Origin: Branchiostoma floridae
Lineage: Eukaryota > Chordata > Leptocardii > Amphioxiformes > Branchiostomatidae
Assembly: GCF_000003815.2 (NCBI RefSeq)
Contig: NC_049997.1
Span: 2,010,568-2,074,567, forward strand
DNA: 64,000 bases
Reading direction: 5' to 3'
Part shown: piece after piece, positions 46,787 through 57,601 of the stretch
Layout of the letters: every line of letters begins with the position of its first letter
How positions within the stretch are numbered: the stretch's first letter is position 1
The notes under the pieces: generated by a model
Database searches by the model: none
What the model was told of the DNA's origin: nothing
What the model saw: the letters and a program-made list of their open reading frames with translations, nothing else
Program-made: the position numbers and the translations under genes

Positions 46787-47597
46787 GTACGTTTTTAGGT
46801 CACACCAATTTGAGTATCTTCTTGAAGACTTTAAAATCTGTTAAGATTTTTGCCTCGTCATGCAAGCACGTCTAACCATTGCCTCACTTGGCAACAGATG
46901 ATAAACAGGATTTTTATGTTACCTTCACAGAAGGTACATACTGTTTTTGCTCTGTTTCTTCTTCTTTTCCGCACAAATAAAAAACATGAATATCTCCGAA
47001 ACTAGACCTTGGAATATCCCGTAATTCAGCAAGCTGGTAGGTCTGCACATAAGACACTGCACCTTGGTCGTTTGGTCCCCTAAAGATACCAAAAAATGAT
47101 TTTATGGGGCAAAAAAGGGTGAAAAAACTAGCAATTTTAACACAAAATCGAACTTTCGAGCCCCAATAGAACTTTGGAACTACGTTCCAAGTACCCGAGG
47201 TCAACGACCGGTAGCTATGGAACCCGCCCGGGAGATATGGAACATGGTGTTCGAACGAGGTCAACGACCGCTGCTAAGCAACACGGAAGTGTCCGCCCGT
47301 CAAATGATGACTTCATCTTGCTTTAGACGGCCTGAATTGAGCCAGAAGCCGTCCTCTGAATGATTTGTGGAATTCATTTTGCCAAGAAGTAATAAGAGAT
47401 CAAGAAATTCACAGAGCTTTGACTTTATTTTGCCGAATATCGGCACCCTTTGCAATCAAATTCAAGGAAGGTAGAATGAAATTGAGCGCAGGCAGAATGA
47501 AATTTAATGCCCCCAAAGTATCAAAATGTGTCTCGGTCTAGGTCAGTTCTAAGTATTTGTTTCAATACTTTCCTTGATTTTGTTTAAGCTATAGGTT
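46787..47597. other. Intron sequence, nothing recognised
   Basis: Contains the direct repeat GAGGTCAACGACCG at about 47199 and 47258. No gene seen. Confidence 0.4.
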
Positions 47598-48130
47598 TTG
47601 CAACCTGCACAAGCCAGTTTTACCATGAGCCATCCAAACATTGTTCAGATTGAGTCGGGGCGGCGGCGGTGGCGGCGGGGCGGCGGCGGCCGGGGCGCCC
47701 GGCGCGGTGTTCTCGCCAGGATTTTTTCACAGCGTCGGGGCAGGGGGCCGGGGTCCAGGGGGGGGGGGGGGGCGGCGGCCCAGGGGGGCGAAGCCCCCCT
47801 TAAGCTCTTGCATTTTAGGCTAATCAGAAGGCTTATTCTATCAGTTTTTAGGGCCATATCTACGATAATCGTAGCAGTCACTTAACTTCTTTTCAGCAGT
47901 TTAACTTAGCAGTATTTCGGGTCAAAGAGTCAAAGACAACTAAAAACTCATAAACAACAAACTTTACTCAGCTCAACAGTACTTATAACTATCGTCCGGT
48001 TTGCCATCCGAAGCTGAAGCGCTTCTTTATAGCGCTAGTACCTTCCCTGCGCTGCCGTGACGTGCGATTGTTGTTGACGGTCTTATATCCCTACGTCGCC
48101 GCCTCGCTGTCAGACGATATATTCCAACGG
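47598..48130. other. GC-rich island in the last intron
   Basis: In contrast to its AT-rich surroundings, 47655-47800 is made of CGGCGG blocks, a G run of about 16 (47758-47772) and CCAGGGGGGCGAAGCCCCCC. The following 300 nt are CpG-richer than the rest of the intron. The Gly/Arg-rich frames here are by-products of base composition. It could be an internal promoter-like island or a transposon end; the sequence does not decide. Confidence 0.5.
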
Positions 48131-48525
48131 ACATGTTTCAAGGAAAATATCCGGCGAAACCGCTGTTCCGCGTCAGATTCTATTCTATAAAGCACGTAAC
48201 GTTACGTGGGAATAAATGTTACAGTCTAATAAATATTTTGTAGAAGCACCGCTGTGGGGAAGTCCAAGGAATGCAATAATCACGTAGCATATGAAGTTCG
48301 CTGTCAACTGGCACGCGGCTGTTTGAAACTCTAACCAACAGCGGCGGCCTTTGATGAAGTGGGCGAAAAAGTGCACTGCCTTGGTAACAAGGAAGCCGAC
48401 GGTGTGGGCGGGGCCACATGGCGAGGCTTCTCCCCCGAAAGCCCCGGCCCCGAAAGGAAATGCCCGGGTTTTACATACAAACTTACGATGGTTTGAATTT
48501 TACATTGCCGAATCAAAGAGCTTCA

Positions 48526-48990
48526 AATTTAGAACAGGAAATTTGGAAACGCGGACGGTCTTGCTCTAGAAATATGTCAGAAAGAATTGATTCTGTTTTC
48601 CGCGCTGAAAAAGAAATGACGCAACCAGTTGTAAGAGCCTTTGTGTTGATCAACAAATAAGGACATTCGCGGGAAATCTGGCTGTTCCGGGGAGGGCTCC
48701 CACCCCGCTGGTCACATGCGGCAAGGCCTACTCGCTAGCGCTACCCTGTTTATATTTTTGCACGAACGCAAGGCCGGCACACGCAAAATTTAGAACAGGA
48801 AATTTGGGGACGCGACCCGCTCTTGCTCTAGAAATGTGTCAGAAAGAATTGATTCTATTTTCCGCGGTGAAAAAGAAATGACGCAACTAGTTGTAAGCGC
48901 CTTTGTGTTGATCAACCCCGCTCCCCAAATAAGGACTTTCGCGGGAAATCTTATACATTTTGGCTGTTCCGGGGAGGGATCCCACCCCGC
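48526..48990. repeat. Imperfect ~262 bp tandem duplication
   Basis: Block starting AAATTTAGAACAGGAAATTT at about 48526 recurs at about 48788. Shared features are TCAGAAAGAATTGATTCT, AAAAAGAAATGACGCAAC and GGCTGTTCCGGGGAGGG. The second copy has small insertions. Confidence 0.8.
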
Positions 48991-49639
48991 TGGTCACTCG
49001 TGGCGGCAAGTCCGCTGTTTACAATCATTTCGCGCGAACGCAAGGGCGATCCTGGGTGGGAGGGGCTGCGAGACAACGGCACGGCGGGTGCTCTGAAACA
49101 CCTCCCTTCGAGCTGATAACTTCTTGAAACAGCGGAGGCGCGTGCTTGGCGCGTGCTTTTGTGTTTTTACTACGATATTTTGTTATTTTTTCCCCATGTT
49201 TTGCCGCTACGCTGGATGAAAAAGCAGCGTAGCGGGCTTTTTACAGCGTCATTTTTCCAGCCGACAGCGTATCGGCCCACTATGCTGAAAAGGCCTGGCG
49301 AGAATTCTATGTTGTGTTTGAGTTACGTAGAATCGAGAACACACACGGTGTGTAGTGCGCCAGCACTCGTCTTTTGATTCCACTGGTGTTTTCACGATTC
49401 TGTAAAAGCCGAGGTTGAGTTGCGTGCTCCGCGCGATAATATTGGTGAACAAACGCACTCAGAGAGAATAACTACTAACGTTAACACTAGTGCAATTTTC
49501 TCAGACAGGCCAATAACTGTGGTAACGCTACGTGTATGTGGTAACGTGGGGATTTCTTTGGATGTTTCCTGACATTATAAGTAACTGACATATAATCATA
49601 AAAATGTAGCGAGACCTGTTCGTTTTTATCCACAGTACT

Positions 49640-50810
49640 GAATAGGAACGTTTACTCAAGTTCATGCATAGAGCTGTCGTCCAAATGAAACACGGAATGG
49701 TGTCACGGTTCTAGTTAACCGATTTTTGAGTAAAAAAAAAAACATTTGAGCAAAAAGTAACACATGACTACGTTAGACGCAAGGTCACTGCGTGTCGCCG
49801 GCGGTTACATAAAAAAAACTCAAAGTTTTACGCCTGAGACATAAAGGTATGTGAAACAAAAACGATGGACTTGATGAGTTTATTTCGCTATTAAACTGAC
49901 CTTGAACAAACATGATTAACTGCAGCGTGGAACGCCCGCCCCATCTTAGGTCACGGTCATTCCTTTCACCTTGTTGTTCATCATGTAAGTTACCACAGCG
50001 CTGCGTTGGTCCCCAGCAAGCAAGTGGAGCACGGAAACGAAGTCAGCTGGGTACATTACAATTAAGCTACGTGCAGCTTTATACACGGTGGGAGTGGCCG
50101 GCACAGCACAAAACCCCAGGCACAAAGTCAACGCGAAAGTTTAGTGTAGCAGAAACCTAACCCCTTAAAGTTTGCATGATTGACAGGCGGACGGGTTCGA
50201 AGTGTGCCGGGCGGCACGTATTGATAATGAGGGCATAAACAAACTACGTACATCAAACGTAAATCAAAATTGTTTGCTAAAAATTAAAAGAAATTTATGA
50301 AATGTGAATTGCGGACTCTGAAAAAAATGATCGAGCCGTTCAAATATGAATGAATTTACACAGATTGACAGGAATCATATAGCGGAGGAAGCATATAGCG
50401 GAGAAGAGCTGCGTACTGTGAAGATTACATGGAGTGTGCAGGGGTAGCCATATCAATTTCAGCTCTGAGAGTATCCGTCAACTGCGTGACGTGAACGAAT
50501 ATAATAGATTTGTGGCAATTTTAGCGATTACGCTAACCAGCTGTTTCTATGAATTTGTGCGATTTACAGTAGTTGGTAACCACTAGACAGCGATCGCGCC
50601 GCGCTCTTACTGCGACATAAATAGGATTGTGTAGCCTTCGATTTCACACTGGGTATATTATAGAAAACGTAAAAGTGTGACAGAGCATGCTGAGGAGAAC
50701 CCTTCGCGCTGCGTAGTACAAGCGGCAAACTCTGTGAGACGTTTTTGTGAATGTACCTTCCGATTTTTGTGCTACGCTAGACAGTGTGCCGTAACTTGGT
50801 AGGCTTGTTT
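49640..50810. mobile_element. Diverged relative of the TA/ACGG-family elements
   Basis: The left part follows 24470-24790 (AGAGCTGTCGTCCAAATGAA, CAAGGTCACTGCGTGT). The right part follows the end of the 5759-6835 element (CCTTCGCGCTGCGTAGTACA, AGCGGCAAACTCTGTGAGAC). Its termini were not found. Confidence 0.5.
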
Positions 50811-51584
50811 TAATTTTGCTCTCTTTAAAGTTAGTCTAATTCAAGAAGACAGAAACGAGAATTCAATTCTATAATATTTTGGCTTCCTTTTGACAATAAA
50901 ATTGTGACTGTGTGTGCTTCTTGTCTCACGTGAGGCTGAAAAAAATTCCTAGGCCCTGACCCTCCCGCAGACGGCCGTCTTCCCCACGCTAAATGTCGTC
51001 GAGTAAACCCTGTTGACGACCGTCAGAAATGGAGAACCTTTGTGGACAGACAGACTGCCCTGTGGCTTGTAGCTATGGGACTGAGATGAGATGATGATGA
51101 GAAACCCTGTGTGGAACAATATTAGACGTTGTGTTCATTATTCAAGATGCATAACGTTACAGATAAAAAATTATCAACATTTATTTGTACCTTCTTGTCT
51201 TATCCTGTGTCAACATCTGCAACTATTTCAGTTTACCCTTCCTGGTAGAAATGCTAGGCTAGACCATGTGAAGGTAACATTCTGTATTTGCTTGCAAATG
51301 TTACCTGTCTAGTTTTAATGCTGTTTCCATCACCTCAGCTTAGCAGCTGTGAAATAAACATTATTATACAGTATGCAGACAAAGGTAGTAATAAGTCAAC
51401 ACAATTGAGTATGATGTGAATTTTGATAAATTAAGTTTTTAAAAAATGAACAACATAAAATATATCAAGGTCTGCATTGCAATAAATATCTAATATAACT
51501 AGGTCCTGTAAAATGCCAAACACCATTAACAAAACATTCAAGTACAATAAATAGATAAATAAATGCAATTCAACAACAATCTCG
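50811..51584. other. Intron sequence, nothing recognised
   Basis: No frame above 75 codons. AT-rich. Confidence 0.4.
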
Positions 51585-52162
51585 GCATCTGGATAAAAAA
51601 TGAGATTTAATCCGGATGCTCTGAGTGATATCCATCACTTTTCTGTAGCGTCCCAACAATAAACTGGCAGAATTTGATATGCAAGTACAGCTAACTAGAA
51701 AAACTGGTTTAACCACTAACACCTAAGGATGGTATGCAAATGTTACTCAAATGTAAATCATGTTGTATATAATAGTTCCCTATGGTAAATCATTATACCA
51801 TAGGAAGTTATTGTCCTTTGGGATGCAAAGCTGGGTCCAATGTAGTGGAGAGTTCTACTTGTCACCCTTCAGGTTTAAGGTGGGGTTGTAGATTGGCTCG
51901 TAGATGGCCTCCATGACTTCCCGTTCATAACACCGGCTCACGATCAAGGATGTCTGTTGTCGTCAGTCGAAAGGGTTCCACGTAAAAACATGAATTGCAT
52001 TTAAGTAACATTTGCATATGATTCTTAACTGGTTCAACCAGTGTTCTTCTATTTAGCTGTACTTGTATCAAATTCCAGTTCATTCTAGTGACACTGAAGA
52101 AGAGTGATGGATGTCACTCAAAACGTCTTGAAGTAAATGTACGTTTTTATCCAGTTGTAGAA
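51585..52162. mobile_element. Inverted-repeat element with a second hammerhead-like core
   Basis: Arms of about 150 bp, inverted: CATCTGGATAAAAAATGAG at the left, and its counterpart ending TTTTTATCCAGTTGTAG at the right. In the right arm CTGAAGA (52094-52100), one A, GAGTGA, loop, TCACTC, then AAAACGTC mirrors the core in 27934-27960, but the base expected as G before AAA is A. Another relative lies in 3110-3310. Confidence 0.5.
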
Positions 52163-52199
52163 ATTGAATTATATTTGAATATTGTTTACCTTGAGTTTT

Positions 52200-55100
52200 A
52201 GTAGGTGGCGCTATTAATGGCAGCCGCACATTTTGTGTCTCTCTGTGGCCCCGGTATATTTCTTCAGTTTTATTATGTTTTCCGTCGTATGAAGGCAAAA
52301 TTATTATAGGAGGATGTTTCGTGACACTTTTTAGACTGATTTCATGCAAGTGTGGACTCTGTTTGATGGGATTTCAACGCTCGATGTGTGGATCTTACCC
52401 CAACAATGGCTTCCTGGTCACGGACACTGTTTCACTACTCCGTGGACTTCATGCGGGGACTGAAAAAAGCGGCAGCACCATCCGACAGTCAACTCAAGGA
52501 GCACCTCCTCAGTCTTGGACTATGGAAACTACGATCCAGAGCCAGAGGGAAGAAGGCAGGCAGTCGTTTCAAGCGCAATATTCCCTCCATTGTAGGTAAC
52601 AGACCTTTATTATTCAAATGCCAGTCGTTCCTGTCCGATTCGGAACATACTCCACAACTCATATGCAAATCAGGAGCGTTCCGTGATGATCTGTTTACAG
52701 CAAGACCGATTACTCGGGTTCTGTTACACGTTCCTCTGATTCCACCACCTAAACGCACATCGAGACTTCCAAGTTTCCTTCTAGCGAACGTTCGCTCACT
52801 CAGGTATAAGACCGATGAACTGCACACTGTTTCTTCGGTCAACGGAACCAGCATCGTTGCTGTGACAGAAACGTGGCTGAATGATGACATTACCGACTCT
52901 TTAGTGTCATTACCGGGATACACTGTTCACAGACGCGACCGGACGTCCCGTGCGGGTGGAGGAGTTGCACTGTACATTGTTTTCGAACTTCAACACAAGC
53001 GACTTTCGAGCCTCGAGCAAGATGGACACGAAGCAATATGGCTGTGGGTTAGTCCGACTCGACTCCCCCGTGGACTGAACTGTTTAGTTGTTGCAGCGCT
53101 CTACAATCCTCCTAAGTCCTCTGCTACTCACAAATCTGATGTTGAAGTAACCGACTACCTGGGTAGTTGTCTAGAGCAGATTGAACGGGACTATTCTCAC
53201 CCTGGCATAATCATTCTCGGTGACACTAATAAGTATAAATCTCAATCCCTATGTGCTCGGTATGGCTTGAAGCAAGTCGTCAGGCAGGTCACCAGGGGTA
53301 ACAGCCAGTTGGACTCCATTTTTACCAACTTGCAAAGCATGTACTCCGCCCCTGTTCACTTGCCGCCAATTGGCACATCAGACCACCAAACCGTTCTGCT
53401 GTCAGCTGGACCATGGCCATCGAACCCACCACAGTACATCACACGGAGACGTTGTACTCCTGATGCGATGCGGCGTTTGGGGTTGTCAATGAACACTACC
53501 GACTTTACACCTGTGTTTGATGCACCGAGTCCACAAGCCAAGGTTGCTGTTCTCACATCTCCTCTAGAAGAGATGCTCGACAAAACTGTTCCCAAGAAGA
53601 AAGTTAAAGTTACCCAGAATGATAAACCTTTGATGTCTGTGAAGATAAAGCAGCTGATAGTAGAAAGACAGAAAGCATTCCATCTCGGAAATTCAGTCTT
53701 ATACTCCAAGCTACGATCTTCTGTGGCCAAGCACATTAGTAATGCCAAACGTTGGTATTACAAGAATGAGGTGGAGCAGCTGAAACACTCCAACTCCGGT
53801 CAGTGGTACAAGTCTGTCAAGGCACTCATGGGAATGAGTGAAGTTAAGGGGAATGTTCATACCTCTGACCTCCATACCCAGCAACTTGAATGTGATGCTC
53901 TGTCTGATCATTTCTCGTCTGTGTGGAAGCATGTGATCCGCAATGTGCCGTCTGAGAATGATGTGGTGGAGAAGTTATCACAAAACACACTACCCCTGTT
54001 CAATATCGGACAGATAAAGTCTAAACTACGGAGAGTAAACGGGAAGAAAGCTGCGGGACCAGATGACATTCCGCCGTGGGTCTTAAAGCGTTTTCATGAG
54101 GAGCTTGCCCCAGTGTTGTGTGATGTGTTCAACTGCTGTCTACAAAACTCCATCTTCCCACAGCAGTGGAAAGGAGCTCTCGTCACCGCTGTACCCAAGA
54201 AGGCAAGGCCTCACTTTCCGACCGACTACCGTCAGATTTCCTTAGTTAGTTGCGTGGGTAAGGTGTATGAAGGCCTCTTGCGTGATACACTTCTACAAGA
54301 CACCGTGAGATCCCTGTCACAATCCCAGCATGGCTTCTTGCCGAAGCGCTCAACTGTCACAGCTCTGATTCAGATTCTTCAGACCTGGCATGATGCACTT
54401 AACAGCAGTCCAAAGCTCGACATCCATGCAGTCTTCGTGGCCTTTAGCCGAGCATTTGATACTATAGACCATGGGAAACTACTTGTATCATTGGCAGATT
54501 TTGGGGTGAGACGGAATTTATGGCTGTCCATTCGTAGCTACCTGGAGGGAAGGACCCAACAAGTTAAATGGGGTGCCTGTTTGTCTGGAGCACGTGACGT
54601 TCTGGCAGGCGTGCCGCAAGGAGGTCTGCTGTCACCGTTGCTTTTTGTCATTTGCATAAACTCACTGGATCTCAGCTTGCCGTCCTCTGTGATTCCAGTT
54701 AAGTACGCAGACGACCTTACGAACTCGGAATTTCTTATGGGTCATCTTCCAGGTCAAACCCAGAGGGCCCTGGATGCAGTTATGAACTGGGCTGTACCTT
54801 TCAACTTGTCGGCAAATGGGAAGAAAACAGAAGACATGATCATTAGCGCGAGGAGAAACGACAATCTTCCCGTACCCCCACCTCCAATAGTAGATGGTCG
54901 TGACATCGAGCGTGTGACAACCTTCAAACTTCTCGGCGTTCACGTCTCAGCAGACTTAACATGGGACGCTCACGTACACTACATGTTGACTAAGACCCGC
55001 CCCAGAATCTACTACCTTGCAGCCGCCAAGAAAGCTGGACTCTCTTCAGACGTCCTTGTACAGATCTACTTGTCATTTATTCGGCCCATCTTGGAATATG

Positions 55101-55640
55101 CGAGTCCGGTCTGGGGTGGTCTGCCAAATCGCTTAAGTCACATGCTAGAAGCCGTGCAAAAACGATGCTGCAGAATCATTGGCATTTCTTCGGATTCCCT
55201 GCCGACGTTGTCCGCCAGACGTGACGAAGCCACCTTACGCACTTTTCAGAGTGTCTTGGCTGATGAAACTAATCCCCTGAACAGCTTCTTATCACGCAAG
55301 TCACACAGTGGCTATGGACTTCGCCGTGACAGACAGGTCATGACTACCCGTAGTCGAACAAAAATACATGAACTATCATTCATACCGAGAGCTGTGAAGC
55401 TGCTAAATGGTACTTAGTATGCTGGAACTTACTCCTATATCTTAACTGCCTGTTGTTCGTATGTTGTCTTTTTAACGATCCTTTTTATCTGTAAGTTTTA
55501 ACTGAATTTTAGTATGTATTGTAAATTGGAGGCACTTATGCTTTTACATAAGTGTGTGAAACTTTGTGAACCTCGCAATTCAGCCGATTGGCTGCGATGA
55601 GTTTCGGTTAAATAAACCATTACAAACCATAACCATTACC
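52200..55640 (+). mobile_element. CR1-like LINE, nearly full length
   Basis: One long ORF (next entry) preceded by about 200 nt that may be 5' UTR, and followed by a short 3' UTR. The element probably ends near CCATTACAAACCATAACCAT TACC (55617-55640), a short repeated tail rather than poly-A. The 5' border and a target duplication were not identified. Confidence 0.75.
52406..55417 (+). CDS. CR1-like LINE ORF2: endonuclease plus reverse transcriptase, catalytic Asp replaced
   Basis: 1003 residues from the first ATG in frame (MASWSRTLFHYSVDFMRG). An apurinic-like endonuclease occupies about residues 120-345: LLANVRSLRYKTDEL, VTETWLND (Glu155), IILGDTNKY (Asp273), LDSIFTN and GTSDHQTVLL (Asp326-His327). 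The RT follows: KAAGPDDIPPWVLKRF, VTAVPKKARPHFPTDYRQIS, QHGFLPKRSTVTALIQ, motif A FVAFSRAFDTIDH, motif B GVPQGGLLSPLLFVI, motif C KYADDLTNSE (residues 767-770). In motif A the family has V-D-F; here residue 679 is Ala (GCC at 54440-54442), so the first catalytic Asp is missing. GDTN instead of GDFN is a second oddity. No stop or frameshift. ORF1 is not visible. Confidence 0.9.
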   Translation: MASWSRTLFHYSVDFMRGLKKAAAPSDSQLKEHLLSLGLWKLRSRARGKKAGSRFKRNIPSIVGNRPLLFKCQSFLSDSEHTPQLICKSGAFRDDLFTARPITRVLLHVPLIPPPKRTSRLPSFLLANVRSLRYKTDELHTVSSVNGTSIVAVTETWLNDDITDSLVSLPGYTVHRRDRTSRAGGGVALYIVFELQHKRLSSLEQDGHEAIWLWVSPTRLPRGLNCLVVAALYNPPKSSATHKSDVEVTDYLGSCLEQIERDYSHPGIIILGDTNKYKSQSLCARYGLKQVVRQVTRGNSQLDSIFTNLQSMYSAPVHLPPIGTSDHQTVLLSAGPWPSNPPQYITRRRCTPDAMRRLGLSMNTTDFTPVFDAPSPQAKVAVLTSPLEEMLDKTVPKKKVKVTQNDKPLMSVKIKQLIVERQKAFHLGNSVLYSKLRSSVAKHISNAKRWYYKNEVEQLKHSNSGQWYKSVKALMGMSEVKGNVHTSDLHTQQLECDALSDHFSSVWKHVIRNVPSENDVVEKLSQNTLPLFNIGQIKSKLRRVNGKKAAGPDDIPPWVLKRFHEELAPVLCDVFNCCLQNSIFPQQWKGALVTAVPKKARPHFPTDYRQISLVSCVGKVYEGLLRDTLLQDTVRSLSQSQHGFLPKRSTVTALIQILQTWHDALNSSPKLDIHAVFVAFSRAFDTIDHGKLLVSLADFGVRRNLWLSIRSYLEGRTQQVKWGACLSGARDVLAGVPQGGLLSPLLFVICINSLDLSLPSSVIPVKYADDLTNSEFLMGHLPGQTQRALDAVMNWAVPFNLSANGKKTEDMIISARRNDNLPVPPPPIVDGRDIERVTTFKLLGVHVSADLTWDAHVHYMLTKTRPRIYYLAAAKKAGLSSDVLVQIYLSFIRPILEYASPVWGGLPNRLSHMLEAVQKRCCRIIGISSDSLPTLSARRDEATLRTFQSVLADETNPLNSFLSRKSHSGYGLRRDRQVMTTRSRTKIHELSFIPRAVKLLNGT

Positions 55641-56202
55641 TGGATGTCTAAACAATAAACACCTTCATAAACACATTAACAGAAAGTAATTTCCAAACAG
55701 ACCTATTAACTTCCTGAGGTCTTTTTTCTGGCAGGAGACATTCCATCCTGGAAAAAACACCATTTTTAAATGCCGGACTGAGTATCACAGATTCTGAAAT
55801 GAATGCTTTTAGAAATTATAGTCGCATAACTTACATGTAGGGGTGGGGGTGGGGGAGTCAGAATTAGCTTTTATGGTCACAAAGATGTGGCCTATCTATA
55901 TGCTATTAATCAGCATTTGGAAATGTAATTTTCTTTAAACATCAGTGTGTACATTTGTGTTACATGACATTTAAACATATACAGCTTTAAGAAGACAAGA
56001 CTAACATTTAACTTGAGGGTTCATAGTCTCATACACTAAGGCAGCTATTTTAACAAATTAGCTACATGATGGTGTCATGATGGTTGAATGCATACATGTA
56101 CATATGCAAGACTGAAAAACTTGAAACCATTATTATTAATGATGTACCTTTAATGTTGAAGCTTAGTTGTGTGAAAATGTCATTTTTGCTCTACTCTTAC
56201 AG
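55641..56202. other. Intron sequence before the last exon
   Basis: No gene. A G-rich run GGGGTGGGGGTGGGGGAG is near 55840-55857. Confidence 0.4.
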
Positions 56203-56670
56203 TACCACAATGGCAGATTGGGATCATCTGATAATGAGATGACACGTTCCAGCACTATTTCCTCCCTTGGAGCTGCCTCCAGGTGGCCAGATGTTGCCAA
56301 CTCCAGCTACACTGCAAACCCTGACCTCCAGAACCAGTACAGCTGTGCAGAAACAGCAGCTGTGTACGGTTCTGCCATGAATCTTTCCCGACGTAGCATA
56401 GAATACAATCAATCTGGCTATCAGTACACTGGCACTGACTCAAGACTAAGCCTTCCTTCAAATGGATACATGTCCCAGTACCCATTGGCATATGGTGCAG
56501 AGGCCTACTATCATGGCACCAAGAGAGCAGAGGATGTTGGAACAAAGAGAAGAGCTGAAGAACAGGACATGCTGGGTGAGGGGTCTGGTGACCACAGTAC
56601 AGTGATAAAAAGCCCACAAAAACGTTCTCAGCACCTAGGGTACTATTCACATATGCAGACTGCAAGTTGA
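56203..56670 (+). CDS. RFX4: RFX4-like terminal exon with stop codon
   Basis: The acceptor is TACTCTTACAG; the coding part is 468 nt and ends in TGA at 56668-56670. It encodes 155 residues. An element SRWPDVANSSY followed by a Tyr/Ser-rich run and SRRSIEYNQSGYQYTG parallels the end of vertebrate RFX4 (RWPEV ... RRNSEYEH). After it comes an extension not seen in the vertebrate tail that I recall, with a basic patch GTKRRAEEQD and SPQKRSQHLGYYSHM, which could act as an extra nuclear-localisation signal (inference). An AATAAA occurs at 56684-56689, only 14 nt after the stop, and may be coincidental. Confidence 0.9.
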   Translation, partial: YHNGRLGSSDNEMTRSSTISSLGAASRWPDVANSSYTANPDLQNQYSCAETAAVYGSAMNLSRRSIEYNQSGYQYTGTDSRLSLPSNGYMSQYPLAYGAEAYYHGTKRAEDVGTKRRAEEQDMLGEGSGDHSTVIKSPQKRSQHLGYYSHMQTAS

Positions 56671-56683
56671 ACAGACACTTGAT

Positions 56684-56689
56684 AATAAA
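56684..56689 (+). promoter_or_regulatory. Possible AATAAA polyadenylation signal
   Basis: AATAAA lies 14 nt after the RFX4-like stop codon. The distance is very short for a 3' UTR, so a later signal may be the one used. Confidence 0.25.
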
Positions 56690-57372
56690 CTGTATTCCAA
56701 GGTTATAAGGAAATAAGGTTGGGTCTACCACAGCCTTTTCCAAGCTTGTACGACAGATCATTTAGGATAGGTGTTGTGCCTTGTCTATAACAGTACAAAG
56801 TTGTTCAATTTTCACATGAAAAACACAAGTGGTGTATGTGATACTGTTGAGTATTTGGTTAAAGTTTCAAGTGCAATCTTTTTAAGCACAAATTGTTATT
56901 ACCACATCTAATTTTCATAATGTGTTGATGACAGCACGGATTTGGTTGTCAAGGATACCAATTAATGCGTAGCAGTTACCCTCAACTTTATAGAGGTTTG
57001 TTGTTAGATTTTGGATTACGATAGCCTTGTGTGTTACGCCTGAGGTTTATAGCCAATAGTTTATAAGAGATTTATACAGATACAGATATAAATACAGGAT
57101 ATAGGAGATTTCGTTTTTCACAACCAGCAGGTACTTACACTACTTACGTTTCAATGCCATGTACGTGGGGTTGCTGAGATTTTTTTTGTAGAAGTGCCTA
57201 AATAATCCTCACTAAGGACAACAAAGTGTGCTTGAAAATATTAACATTAAATGGTCACTCAACAAAAGATCTTGAAACAGGTGTCATTTTTGATAAACCA
57301 CTCACACATCAGAAAATTCTATCACAGATAAAGAAAGAAATGGACCATTTATAGGAAATATACAAAAGTAAC
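56690..57372. other. Downstream of RFX4-like gene: 3' UTR and LINE-tail remnant
   Basis: Probably 3' UTR at first. At 57025-57095 GTGTGTTACGCC and ATACAGATACAGATA repeat, in order, the 3' end of the CR1-like fragment at 12395-12465, so a decayed tail of the same LINE family is here. No gene. Confidence 0.5.
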
Positions 57373-57384
57373 AGTCTCCTCTGT

Positions 57385-57601
57385 CAGCACTGGAGTGGTC
57401 GTCAGCACTGGAAATCCAGTGCTGAGCCGTCGACAGCACTGGAAATCCAGTGCTGAGACAGCTTCAGCACTGCAAGCCCTCGTGTCAGCACTGGAAACCG
57501 AGTGCTGAGACTACAATCAGCACTGGATTTCCAGTGCTGAAGACATTTCAGCTCTGGAAATCCAGTGCTGACAAATATTCCACACTGGAAACTGAGTGCT
57601 G
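57385..57601. repeat. Palindrome array, block 1 (about 31 bp spacing)
   Basis: Eight copies, some degenerate, of the 22 bp palindrome CAGCACTGG-NNNN-CCAGTGCTG start at 57385 (half), 57403, 57434, 57465 (decayed), 57486, 57518, 57549 and 57580. The roughly 9 nt between them are not conserved. Confidence 0.95.

Larger units (their letters stand above)
2423..56670 (+). other. RFX4: RFX4-like transcription factor gene, 3' half (8 exons)
   Basis: Eight exons with GT-AG borders join in one open frame of 1536 nt (511 codons and a TGA). Exon borders were placed by matching the translation to what I remember of vertebrate RFX4. The spliced product carries the end of the RFX extended dimerisation region (motifs [67 protein letters not shown]) and then a long low-complexity tail rich in Ser, Tyr, Asn, Gln and His. 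RFX proteins are nuclear winged-helix factors that bind X-box DNA as dimers; RFX4 is known in neural and ciliary gene control. The winged-helix domain is not in this window and must be encoded upstream. Introns are 3 to 15 kb. RFX6 and RFX1-3 are less good matches because the tail contains an RFX4-type RWPDV element and an RRSIEY element. Confidence 0.9.

Noticed and set aside
47598-47885. Gly/Arg-rich protein
   Set aside because: Produced by CGG repeats and the G run; frames on both strands are equally open.
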